DNA of 64,000 bases from JAENVU01 sp963756815. GTDB taxonomy: Bacteria > Actinomycetota > Acidimicrobiia > IMCC26256 > JAENVU01. The stretch covers positions 144,799 to 208,798 of the forward strand of contig CAVWPR010000024.1 of assembly GCA_963756815.1 (NCBI GenBank), in the 5' to 3' direction. Of the stretch, positions 21,698-28,819 are shown in pieces. A model generated the notes under the pieces. That model had not been told where the DNA came from and ran no database searches. It saw nothing but the letters and a program-made list of their open reading frames with translations. Each line of letters opens with the position of its first letter. Position 1 is the first letter of the stretch. The position numbers were made by a program, and so were the translations under genes.

Positions 21698-22357
21698 GTG
21701 CGCCTGATCGTCGCCCGTTGCTCGGTCACCTACGAAGGTCGCCTCGGCGCCCGGCTCGCCGAGGCGACGCGCCTCATCGTCCTGAAGGCCGACGGGAGCA
21801 TCGCGGTGCACTCGGACGCCAAGGCGTACAAGCCGCTGAACTGGATGACCCCTCCGTGCACGATCCGCGTCGGTGACGACACGATCGTCGCCGAGACCTC
21901 CAAGGGCGAGCGGCTCGTCGTCGAGCTGCACGAGATCCTGCACGAGCACACCGTGGAGCTCGGGGACGATCCCGGCCTCGAGAAGGACGGCGTGGAGGCC
22001 GAGCTCCAGGCGCTGATCGCGATGCGGGTCGAGGCGCTGCGCGACGGGCTCACCCTCGTCCGGCGGGAGTACCCGACCGACATCGGGCCGATCGACTTCC
22101 TGTGCCGCGACGACGGCGGCCGGGCGGTGGCCGTCGAGGTCAAGCGCATCGGCGAGATCGCGGGCGTCGACCAGCTCATCCGGTACCAGGAGCGGCTCGA
22201 CCGCGACGCGCGCCTCGCGCCGACCCGTGGCATGTTCGTGGCCACCCGCATCAAGCCCCAGGCCCGCGTCTACGCCGAGAGTCGTGGCATCGAGTGCGTC
22301 GAGATCGACCTCGACGAGCTCCGCACCCACGACGACCCCAAGCTGAAGCTGTTCTGA
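21698..22357 (+). CDS. nucS: endonuclease NucS (EndoMS)
   Basis: NucS cuts both strands at mismatched DNA and replaces MutS-MutL mismatch repair in most actinobacteria and many archaea. The 219-residue product has the N-terminal DNA-binding and dimerisation domain (residues 1-115). The C-terminal nuclease domain has the RecB-like active site GPIDFLCRDD...AVAVEVKRIG (about 130-150) and QLIRYQERLD. The protein ends DDPKLKLF; a short hydrophobic C-terminal peptide is the sliding-clamp contact in the family. The start is GTG 21698. The SnoaL-like gene follows by 13 bases. Confidence 0.95.
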   Translation: MRLIVARCSVTYEGRLGARLAEATRLIVLKADGSIAVHSDAKAYKPLNWMTPPCTIRVGDDTIVAETSKGERLVVELHEILHEHTVELGDDPGLEKDGVEAELQALIAMRVEALRDGLTLVRREYPTDIGPIDFLCRDDGGRAVAVEVKRIGEIAGVDQLIRYQERLDRDARLAPTRGMFVATRIKPQARVYAESRGIECVEIDLDELRTHDDPKLKLF

Positions 22358-22370
22358 CGAGAGGACGACC

Positions 22371-22850
22371 GTGCCCCACGACCGTGCCGAGATCGAAGCC
22401 ACGATGGAGCGCTACCTGGACCTGCGCCGTCGGATCGACGCCGGCGAGGAGTCCGGGTGGACCGGGATCGCCGACTTCTTCACCGACGACTGCGTCTACA
22501 TCGATCCCGCGTGGGGGCGCGTCGAGGGGATCGCGGAGCTGCGCGAGTTCCTCGACGAGTCGATGCGGGGGCTCGAGGACTGGACCTTCCCGGTGGAGTA
22601 CGTCGCGATCGAGGGTGACCAGGTGGCGGTGAAGTGGACGCAGATCACGCCGCCGGGGCCCGACGGCACCCGCTACCGACAGTCGGGCTACTCGACGCTG
22701 CTGTACGCCGGTGACGGCAAGTTCTCCTACGAGGAGGACCTCCTCAACATGGCGCACGTGAACGAGGACCTCCGGGCGTCGGGGTGGCGACCCCGGCCCG
22801 GCTTCGTGATGCCGCCGGCTGCGCCGAACCGCGACTGGTCGCGCCCGTGA
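22371..22850 (+). CDS. SnoaL/NTF2-like fold protein
   Basis: A 159-residue protein of the NTF2-like cone fold. The motif order (MERYLDLRRRIDAGEESGW, ADFFTDDCVYIDPAWGRVEG, ELREFLDESMRGLEDW, then paired beta strands with VAVKWTQITPPGPDG) fits SnoaL-like polyketide cyclase/isomerase domains, many of which have no known substrate. It starts at GTG 22371 after GAGAGGAC. Its stop overlaps the next methyltransferase start as GTGA, so the two are probably coexpressed. Confidence 0.8.
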   Translation: MPHDRAEIEATMERYLDLRRRIDAGEESGWTGIADFFTDDCVYIDPAWGRVEGIAELREFLDESMRGLEDWTFPVEYVAIEGDQVAVKWTQITPPGPDGTRYRQSGYSTLLYAGDGKFSYEEDLLNMAHVNEDLRASGWRPRPGFVMPPAAPNRDWSRP

Positions 22851-23695
22851 GCGACGGCCCCGGGGCCGACGCCAACGTCGACCAGCGCGACTACTGGAAC
22901 ACCGAGGGCGGATCGGTCTGGGTCGAGGACGAGGCGCGCTTCGACGAGATGCTCGCCCCGTTCGCGGCCGCGCTCCTCGACGCAGCCGAGCTCACTGCGA
23001 CCACCACGGTGCTCGACCTCGGCTGTGGAACGGGCGCGACCACCATCGCGGCCGCGCGTCGCGCGGCATCGGCCACGGGTCTCGACATCTCGCAGCCGAT
23101 GATCGACGCCGCCCGTCGGCGCGCCGAGCGCGACGGCGTGGAGAACGTGCGCTTCGACCTCGCCGACGCGCAGGTGGACCCGCTCCCTCCCGCCGACGTC
23201 GCCGTCAGTCGCTTCGGCGTGATGTTCTTCGAGGATCCCGTCGCCGCGTTCGCCAACATCCGGCGTGCGCTCGGCCCGAGCGGACGCCTCACGTTCGTGT
23301 GCTGGCAGGGTCTCCTCGTCAACGAGTGGATGACCCTGCCGACGTTCACCGCGGCGGAGCACGTGCCGTTGCCGGATCCGCCACCGCCGGGAGCCCCCGG
23401 TCCGTTCTCGCTCGGGGACGAGGATCACCTGCGCGCCGTGCTCACCAGCGCCCGGTTCACCGACGTCCGCGTCACGCCCTTCACGGCGTCCCTGCTCCTC
23501 GGCGGCGCCGGCACCGTGGAGGAGGCGGTCCCGTTCCTGGAGCGCACCGGCATGGGCCGCACGATGCTCCGCGACGCGCCACCCGAGGCGTTGACCCGCG
23601 TGCGGGAGGCCCTCGCCGAGGCGCTCGCCCCCCACCACGACGGCGACGGCGTGCGGCTCGGCGCCGCGACCTGGATCGTCACCTGCACATCCTGA
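22847..23695 (+). CDS. SAM-dependent methyltransferase
   Basis: A class I methyltransferase of unknown substrate, 282 residues. SAM motif I is VLDLGCGTGATTIAAA (about 56-71), followed by GLDISQPMIDAARRRA and the acidic motif FDLADAQVD. The C-terminal half (WQGLLVNEWMTLPTF and so on) resembles actinobacterial UbiE-like methyltransferases. GTG 22847 overlaps the preceding stop. Translational coupling with the SnoaL-like protein suggests a small two-gene metabolic unit. Confidence 0.85.
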   Translation: MSDGPGADANVDQRDYWNTEGGSVWVEDEARFDEMLAPFAAALLDAAELTATTTVLDLGCGTGATTIAAARRAASATGLDISQPMIDAARRRAERDGVENVRFDLADAQVDPLPPADVAVSRFGVMFFEDPVAAFANIRRALGPSGRLTFVCWQGLLVNEWMTLPTFTAAEHVPLPDPPPPGAPGPFSLGDEDHLRAVLTSARFTDVRVTPFTASLLLGGAGTVEEAVPFLERTGMGRTMLRDAPPEALTRVREALAEALAPHHDGDGVRLGAATWIVTCTS

Positions 23696-23761
23696 GGCAC
23701 CCGGACGTCCGTCGCTCAGGTCGACCAGCGGTCCGAGACTCCGGCCGCGAACCTGGAACAA

Positions 23762-23788
23762 GGTGCCTCAGCCACATCCTGAGGCACC
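23762..23788. terminator. bidirectional hairpin between convergent genes
   Basis: GGTGCCTCAG (23762-23771) pairs perfectly with CTGAGGCACC (23779-23788) around a 7-base loop. It lies between the methyltransferase stop and the dnaB stop, so it could end both transcripts. The 3' arm is part of a 19-base direct repeat (23686-23704 and 23773-23791) whose first copy covers the methyltransferase stop codon. Confidence 0.65.
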
Positions 23789-23802
23789 CGGCTCGGCTGG
23801 AG

Positions 23803-25185
23803 TCAGAAGGCGTCCGAGCCCGGCCCGTCGTTGCCCGCCATGTTGGCGAACTTCACGATGTGGTCGAGGAAGGCCAGCTTGGCCACGCCGGTGGGGCCGT
23901 TGCGGTGCTTGCCGATGATGACCTCGGCGATGCCGCGCTGGTCCGACTCCGGGTTGTAGACGTCGTCGCGGTAGAGGAAGAGCACGACGTCGGCGTCCTG
24001 CTCGATCGATCCCGATTCACGGAGGTCGGCGAGCATCGGGCGCTTGTCCTGGCGGTACTCGAGCTGGCGGTTCAGCTGCGAGCCGACCATCACCGGGCAG
24101 TCGAGCTCGCGGGCGAGGATCTTGAGGCCGCGCGACATCTCCGAGACCTCCACCTGGCGGTTCTCCGCCCGCCGGGGCGAGCTCATCAGCTGGAGGTAGT
24201 CGACGACGATCAGCCCGAGGTCGCCGTAGCGGGCCTTGATGCGGCGGGCCTTCGCCCGCATCTCCATCACCGTGCAGTGCGCGTTGTCGTCGATGAAGAG
24301 CGGCGCCTCACCGAGGTGGCTGATCGCGGTGTTCAGACGGGTCCAGTCGCCGTCGGTGAGCTTGCCGGTCTGCAGCTTGCGCGCGTCGACGCGTGACTCC
24401 GACGCGAGCATGCGCTTCGTGAGCTCGACGGCGCCCATCTCCATCGAGAAGAACATCACCGGCCGGCGACTCTCCATGGCGACGTTGGCCGCGGCGCCGA
24501 GCATGAAGGCGGTCTTTCCGGCGCCGGGGCGGGCGGCGACGATGTTCAGCGTCGACGGCTGGAGGCCGAGCAGCTGGCGGTCCAGGTCGTGGTAGCCCGT
24601 GGCGACGCCGGTGAGCGCGCTCTCGTCGCCGTACATGTGCTCGAGCTGGTCGACGGTCTCGGTGACGGAGTCGAACAGCTTCACGAGCGACTCGGAGATG
24701 CGCTTCTCGGCGACGTCGAAGACCATCGCCTCCGCCCGGTCGATCGTCTCGGTGACGTCGTCCGGTTGGCCGTAGGCGCTCTCCGCGATCTCGCCCGACA
24801 CCGTGATGAGGCGCCGGAGCAGCGCGAGGTCGCCGACGATCCGCGCGTAGTGCGCGGCGTTCGCCGACGCAGGCGTGGCGGCCTGGATCTGGAGGAGCGC
24901 GCCCTTGCCCCCGAGCGCCTCGAGCAGACCGGCGCGGCGCAGCTCCTCGGCGACGGTCACCGGGTCGACCGGCTCGCCCTGCTCGTAGAGCGACCACACG
25001 GCGTCGAAGATGTGGCCGTGCGCCGGCTTGTAGAAGTCCGCGGCGTCGACCCGGGCCTCGACGGCGGCCGTGATCGCGTCCCGCGAGATCAGCATCGCGC
25101 CGACCAGCGACTCCTCGGCCTCGAGGTTGTGCGGCGGGATACGTCCGGGCGCGACCGGGCGCACCACGTCACTCGACTGGACCAC
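23803..25185 (-). CDS. dnaB: replicative DNA helicase DnaB
   Basis: Hexameric helicase that unwinds DNA at the replication fork. The 460 residues match the usual length and contain no intein, unlike the dnaB of some mycobacteria. The N-terminal primase-binding domain starts PHNLEAEESLVGAMLIS. The RecA-like domain has Walker A ARPGAGKTAFMLG (about 214-226), SMEMGAVELTKRMLA, and the Walker B region LGLIVVDYLQLM. The C-terminal motif is LAFLDHIVKFAN. It lies 269 bases downstream of rplI, in the order rpsF-ssb-rpsR-rplI-dnaB common in actinobacteria. Confidence 0.97.
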   Translation of the reverse strand: MVQSSDVVRPVAPGRIPPHNLEAEESLVGAMLISRDAITAAVEARVDAADFYKPAHGHIFDAVWSLYEQGEPVDPVTVAEELRRAGLLEALGGKGALLQIQAATPASANAAHYARIVGDLALLRRLITVSGEIAESAYGQPDDVTETIDRAEAMVFDVAEKRISESLVKLFDSVTETVDQLEHMYGDESALTGVATGYHDLDRQLLGLQPSTLNIVAARPGAGKTAFMLGAAANVAMESRRPVMFFSMEMGAVELTKRMLASESRVDARKLQTGKLTDGDWTRLNTAISHLGEAPLFIDDNAHCTVMEMRAKARRIKARYGDLGLIVVDYLQLMSSPRRAENRQVEVSEMSRGLKILARELDCPVMVGSQLNRQLEYRQDKRPMLADLRESGSIEQDADVVLFLYRDDVYNPESDQRGIAEVIIGKHRNGPTGVAKLAFLDHIVKFANMAGNDGPGSDAF

Positions 25186-25453
25186 GCCTCCCCTTCCCGC
25201 CTCCGACAGCTCCCTGTCGCATCGTCACACCCCGGCCCTGTGGGTTGGAAGTGGACAACCCCCGGAACCTGTGTGAATTGCCTGGGGACAGAGGGGCCCG
25301 CTCGTCAACAGGGCTGTGGACATCCACGCGCGGACAGTCTGGTCGGAGCGTGTGACCACGCCTCGGACCCGTTCGGACCCGCACCGGCCCAACCGCGCGA
25401 AAACGACCCGCCCCGGAACCGCGGCGGGTCGCTTCCGAGCGTCGGTCGGGCCG
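25186..25453. other. 268-base dnaB upstream region with DnaA-box-like words
   Basis: No gene seen. It contains a terminator for rplI (25400-25431). TGTGGACAT (25315-25323) and AGTGGACAA (25250-25258) are one mismatch from the actinobacterial DnaA box TGTGGACAA. They lie 65-140 bases before the dnaB start, so DnaA could influence dnaB transcription, but two near-matches are weak evidence. Confidence 0.4.
25400..25431 (-). terminator. rho-independent terminator after rplI
   Basis: On the minus strand CGACCCGCC pairs with GGCGGGTCG around a 10-base loop and is followed by TTTT. It lies 23 bases past the rplI stop and should separate the ribosomal-protein operon from dnaB. Confidence 0.8.
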
Positions 25454-25897
25454 TCAGCTCGGGACGACCTCGACGGTCACCGTGATCCGGACGTCGGGGT
25501 GCAACGTGACCTCGACGTCGGCCGGACCCACCGCCTTGAGCGGCTCGTCCAACGCGATCTTGCGGCGATCGACGGTCACGCCCGTGGCGCCCTCGATCGC
25601 GCTCGCGATGTCGGCACTGGTGACCGAGCCGAAGAGCTTGCCGCCCTCGCCCGCCGCGGGGACCTGCACCGGCGCCGCGACGAGCTTCGCCGCCGCGCCC
25701 TGGGCCTGCTCGCGCTCACGCGAGTCGCGCACGTCGCGGTTGCGGCGCATGGCCGCGGCCTGCTTCTCCGCGCCCCTGCTCGCGACGATGGCGAGGCCGC
25801 GCGGGACCAGGTAGTTGCGCGCGTAGCCGGGCGCGACCTCGAGGAGGTCGCCCTTCTTGCCCAGCTGCTCGACGTCGGTCCGTAGCACGATCTTCAC
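25454..25897 (-). CDS. rplI: 50S ribosomal protein L9
   Basis: L9 is a structural protein of the large subunit with two globular domains joined by a long helix. The 147 residues have the conserved N-terminus MKIVLRTDVEQLGKKGDLLE and PGYARNYLVPRGLAI (about 23-37). The connecting helix spans about 43-80, and the C-terminal domain contains KLFGSVTSADIASAI. It starts 3 bases after the rpsR stop, so it belongs to the rpsF-ssb-rpsR-rplI operon. The frame is intact. Confidence 0.97.
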   Translation of the reverse strand: MKIVLRTDVEQLGKKGDLLEVAPGYARNYLVPRGLAIVASRGAEKQAAAMRRNRDVRDSREREQAQGAAAKLVAAPVQVPAAGEGGKLFGSVTSADIASAIEGATGVTVDRRKIALDEPLKAVGPADVEVTLHPDVRITVTVEVVPS

Positions 25898-25900
25898 GGC

Positions 25901-26380
25901 TCAGCCCTCCTCGCCGTCGCCGGCCGCGGGGGCTTCGGCGGCCACCGCTGCCGGCGCAGCCGTCTCTTCGAGCGCGTCCATCGACACGCCCTCGGGCAGC
26001 TCGTTCTCGTCCTCGCCCTCGGCCGCGATCGGTGGCGGCGCGTCCGGCGTCGGCATCGGCGCGTTCGGGTCCAGCCGATCACGGTCCCGCCGGCCACTGC
26101 GGCTGCGCTGGGTCACCTGGCGGACGCTGTACGGCAGCAGCGCCATCTCACGGGCGATGCGGATCGCGCGTGCGATCTCCCGCTGCTGCTGCTGATTGTT
26201 GCCGGTCACCCGGCGGGCGCGGATCTTCGCCCGCTCGGACATGAACCGGCGGAGCAGGTTCACGTCCTTGTAGTCGACGTAGTCGATCTTGTCCTGGGTG
26301 AGGATCGACACCTTCTTCTTCTGGACCCGGCGGCGGTCGTTGGCCGCGCCCTTGCGCCGGTCGTTGCGGTCTCGTGCCAT
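25901..26380 (-). CDS. rpsR: 30S ribosomal protein S18 with long C-terminal tail
   Basis: S18 pairs with S6 on the small subunit. The S18 core is residues about 1-90: KKKVSILTQDKIDYVDYKDV, LLRRFMSERAKIRARRVTG and REIARAIRIAREMALLPY. The usual protein stops at about 75-95 residues. Here a further 65-70 residues follow (RDRLDPNAPMPTPDAPPPIA, then Glu/Ala-rich sequence ending APAAGDGEEG), an acidic, proline-containing tail likely to be disordered. The total is 159 residues. ATG 26378-26380 lies 11 bases after the ssb stop. Confidence 0.92.
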   Translation of the reverse strand: MARDRNDRRKGAANDRRRVQKKKVSILTQDKIDYVDYKDVNLLRRFMSERAKIRARRVTGNNQQQQREIARAIRIAREMALLPYSVRQVTQRSRSGRRDRDRLDPNAPMPTPDAPPPIAAEGEDENELPEGVSMDALEETAAPAAVAAEAPAAGDGEEG

Positions 26381-26391
26381 CTGCTCGTCTC

Positions 26392-26932
26392 CTAGAAGGG
26401 CTCTTCGTCGTAGCCGTAGTCGCCGCCACCGCCACCGGAGCCGCCACCACCCTGATTGCCACCGCCACCGTTGCTCTGGCCGCCGCCCGAGGGACGACCA
26501 CCGCCGCCCGCCGCCGCCGCCGCCGCCGCCGAAGTCGCCGCCGCCGCCCTGGGGCGCACCCCCGCCACCGCGACGCTCGGAGCGCTTCACCTCGGCCGTG
26601 GCCCAACGCAGGCTCGGGCCGATCTCGTCGGCGACGACCTCCACCACGCTGCGCTTCTCACCCTGGTCGGTCTCCCACGAGCGCTGCTCGAGGCGGCCGT
26701 TCACGATGACCCGGTTGCCCTTGCCCAGCGTGTCGCTGATGTTCTCGGCCATGTCGCCCCAGGCCACGACGTTGAAGAAGCTCGTGCGCTCCTCCCACTC
26801 GTTGGTCTGACGGTTCTGCCAGCGCCGGCTCACCGCGATGCCGAGGCGGGCGTTCGCCTGGCCCGACGCGGTGTAGCGGATCTCGGGGTCCCGGGTCAGG
26901 TTGCCCACGATGGTGATCGAGTTGTCTGCCAT
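26392..26932 (-). CDS. ssb: single-stranded DNA-binding protein (frame broken near 26515)
   Basis: Coats single-stranded DNA and recruits repair and replication proteins. The OB fold occupies residues 1-110 (NSITIVGNLTRDPEIRYTAS; SFFNVVAWGDMAENI; LGKGNRVIVNGRLEQRSW). A Gly-rich linker follows. The correct frame after the break ends GYDEEPF at TAG 26392, the acidic tip that binds partner proteins. One extra G in the GGCGGC run at about 26505-26525 breaks the frame, and the corrected length is 179 residues. It sits between rpsF and rpsR as usual. Confidence 0.94.
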
Positions 26933-27016
26933 GGTCGTGCCTCCAGTTGCCGCTCGCGCGGGCCTCGTCGAGTCGTTCGACGCCGCCGGTCGGATCCTCC
27001 GACCGTGCGGATCCGC

Positions 27017-27385
27017 CTACTCGTCGTCCTCGGTCGGCTCCTCCTCCGAGGTGGCGGCCGTGTTCGACTCCGGCGTCCCGCCGAGCTGTCCGTAGACGTG
27101 CTCGGGGATCCGCAGGATCTTGTGACGGATGACGTCGTCCGAGAGGGAGAGTGACCGGTGCAGCTCGTCCATCGCGACGGGCTCCGCCTTCGCCTGCAGG
27201 ACCACGTAGTAGCCCTCCCAGCGGTGCTTCACCTCGTACGCGAGGCGTCGCTTGCCCCACCAGTCGACGGGACCGCGGGTGGCGCCCTTCGACTCGATGA
27301 GCGAGAGCGATCGCTCGACGGCGGACCGGATGGTCTCCTCTTCCAGGTCCGCGTCGAAGATGACCATGACCTCGTACGGTCGCAT
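27017..27385 (-). CDS. rpsF: 30S ribosomal protein S6
   Basis: Small-subunit protein that binds S18 and 16S rRNA. The 122-residue product starts MRPYEVMVIFDADLEEETI and contains VDWWGKRRLAYEVKHRWEGY (about 42-61) and LSDDVIRHKILRI. The C-terminus is an acidic tail (TSEEEPTEDDE), as in many S6 proteins. ATG 27383-27385 is preceded by AAGGAGGT. It is the first gene of the operon. Upstream the minus strand has CTGCTAGGTTCGCCC (27516-27530), identical to the -10 region of the dnaA promoter. Confidence 0.96.
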   Translation of the reverse strand: MRPYEVMVIFDADLEEETIRSAVERSLSLIESKGATRGPVDWWGKRRLAYEVKHRWEGYYVVLQAKAEPVAMDELHRSLSLSDDVIRHKILRIPEHVYGQLGGTPESNTAATSEEEPTEDDE

Positions 27386-27515
27386 GGACCGGTACCTCCT
27401 TCGGACCGCCGGGCGCCGTGGCCCCGACGGGCCCCCGGGTCGCAGGCGGTCGGTGACCGCAACGCCGAGGGGCAGGGTGGACATGAGGGAAGCCCGTGGG
27501 CCTCCGATGTGAAGC

Positions 27516-27567
27516 GGGCGAACCTAGCAGGCGCCCCGCACCACGGACCTATCGGTGTCGAACCTAG
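27516..27567 (-). promoter_or_regulatory. putative rpsF operon promoter region
   Basis: On the minus strand CTAGGTTCG occurs twice, 40 bases apart (27519-27527 and 27559-27567). The copy nearer the gene lies inside the 15-mer CTGCTAGGTTCGCCC, which recurs exactly at the dnaA promoter. TAGGTT fits a -10 box, but I do not see a good -35 box for either copy. Confidence 0.4.
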
Positions 27568-27635
27568 ACCGAGGGTGTGACCATCATCTCGGGTGCTCCG
27601 CCACTTCGGGTCCTCCGCTCGGATGCGTCCGGCGC

Positions 27636-27693
27636 GATCGCGTCGGGACGCTCCGGACCGGTTCGCCTCCGCTTCGCTCCGGCTCGGGAGCTC
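27636..27693 (-). repeat. interspersed extragenic repeat, copy 3
   Basis: Read on the minus strand: GAGCCGGAGCGAAGCGGAGG, then CGAACCGGTCCGGAGCGTCCCGAC. This matches copies at 2398-2453 and 34196-34256. It lies between the rpsF upstream region and the end of panB, in a stretch (27568-27726) with no gene. Confidence 0.65.
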
Positions 27694-27726
27694 GACCCGT
27701 TCCCGACGCTCGCCGTTCCCGGGCGG

Positions 27727-28659
27727 TCAGGCCTCGGAGAGTTGCGACGGAGACGTGGGGGTGGACGTGGCGTCGGGGTCGGTGGCGCCGTCGCCGGCGA
27801 GGTCGAGCGGGCCCATGTCGATGGCGCCCTCGAGCTGGTCGGTCATGTGGTACGTCTCGTCGCTCGACGGGAACGTCCCGGCCCGCACGTCCGCCACGAA
27901 GTGCGCGACCGCGTCGGTGGCCACCGCGCCGAGCTCGGCGTAGCGCCGCACGAAGCGCGGCCGCATGCGGTCCTCGAACCCGAGCAGGTCGTGGTACACG
28001 AGCACCTGACCGTCGCAGTGCCGCCCGGCGCCGATCCCGATCGTGGGGACATCGACCGCGTCGGTCACCATGCGGGCGACGCCGTCGGGGACGCACTCGA
28101 GCACGATCCCGAAGCACCCGGCCTCGGCCAGGGCGACCGCGTCGTCGACGATCCGCCGGGCGGCGTCGAGCTGCTTGCCCTGCACCTTGAAGCCGCCCAT
28201 CGCGTGGATCGACTGCGGGGTGAGACCGAGGTGACCCATCACCGGGATCTCGGTGTCGAGGATCGCCGAGATCGCGTCGAGCCGCTTGCGACCGCCCTCG
28301 AGCTTCACCGCGCCGGCGCCGGCGCGGATCAGCGTCGCCGCGTTGCGCACCGTCTCCTCGCGTGACACGTGGTAGCTCATCCACGGGAGGTCGCCGACCA
28401 CGAGCGCGCGCGGCTTGGTGCGGGCCACCGCGCCGACGTGGTGCGCCATGTCCTCGGTGGTGACCTTGAGCGTGTCGTCGTAGCCGAGCACGACCATCGC
28501 GAGCGTGTCGCCCACGAGGATCATGTCGACCCCGGCACCGTCGACGACCCGCGCGCTCGGCGCGTCGTACGCGGTGACCATGACGAGGGGATCGCCGCCC
28601 TTGGCCGCGACGATGTCCGGCGCGGTGATGGGACGCGACCCGTTGGGCCCAGCAGCCAT
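27727..28659 (-). CDS. panB: 3-methyl-2-oxobutanoate hydroxymethyltransferase
   Basis: First committed step of pantothenate (coenzyme A) synthesis, adding a hydroxymethyl group from methylene-tetrahydrofolate to ketoisovalerate. Family motifs seen: VMVTAYDAPSARVVDGAGVD (about 26-45), VGDTLAMVVLGYDDTL, GAGAVKLEGG, PVMGHLGLTPQSIHAMGGFK, and PTIGIGAGRHCDGQVLVYHD. ATG 28657-28659 is preceded by GGAGG. The 310 residues include a 25-residue Asp/Ala/Thr-rich tail beyond the normal end. There are no other pan genes nearby. Confidence 0.95.
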   Translation of the reverse strand: MAAGPNGSRPITAPDIVAAKGGDPLVMVTAYDAPSARVVDGAGVDMILVGDTLAMVVLGYDDTLKVTTEDMAHHVGAVARTKPRALVVGDLPWMSYHVSREETVRNAATLIRAGAGAVKLEGGRKRLDAISAILDTEIPVMGHLGLTPQSIHAMGGFKVQGKQLDAARRIVDDAVALAEAGCFGIVLECVPDGVARMVTDAVDVPTIGIGAGRHCDGQVLVYHDLLGFEDRMRPRFVRRYAELGAVATDAVAHFVADVRAGTFPSSDETYHMTDQLEGAIDMGPLDLAGDGATDPDATSTPTSPSQLSEA

Positions 28660-28819
28660 CTCGTGACCTCCGCCGTCCAGGGCACCCACGGCTCCCGGCA
28701 GCACCGGAAGTGTAGGCCGGTCCCGTGCCGTTCCCGCCAGGCGCGGCGGGTGCCAGCACACCCCGGACACGGGCGCTGCCCGGCTGTCGGCGAGACGACG
28801 GACGGGGCACGATGACCCC

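Noticed and set aside
26393..26932. A fused SSB-S18 protein read through in one frame
   Set aside because: The fusion depends on an extra base in the Gly-rich repeat. The other frame gives the canonical SSB end DEEPF and a stop before the rpsR ATG.
27385..27600. A riboswitch or S6-S18 autoregulatory leader before rpsF
   Set aside because: I could not recognise a conserved S6-S18-binding hairpin with the expected CCG bulge by eye; only the short repeated TAGGTT words are supported.
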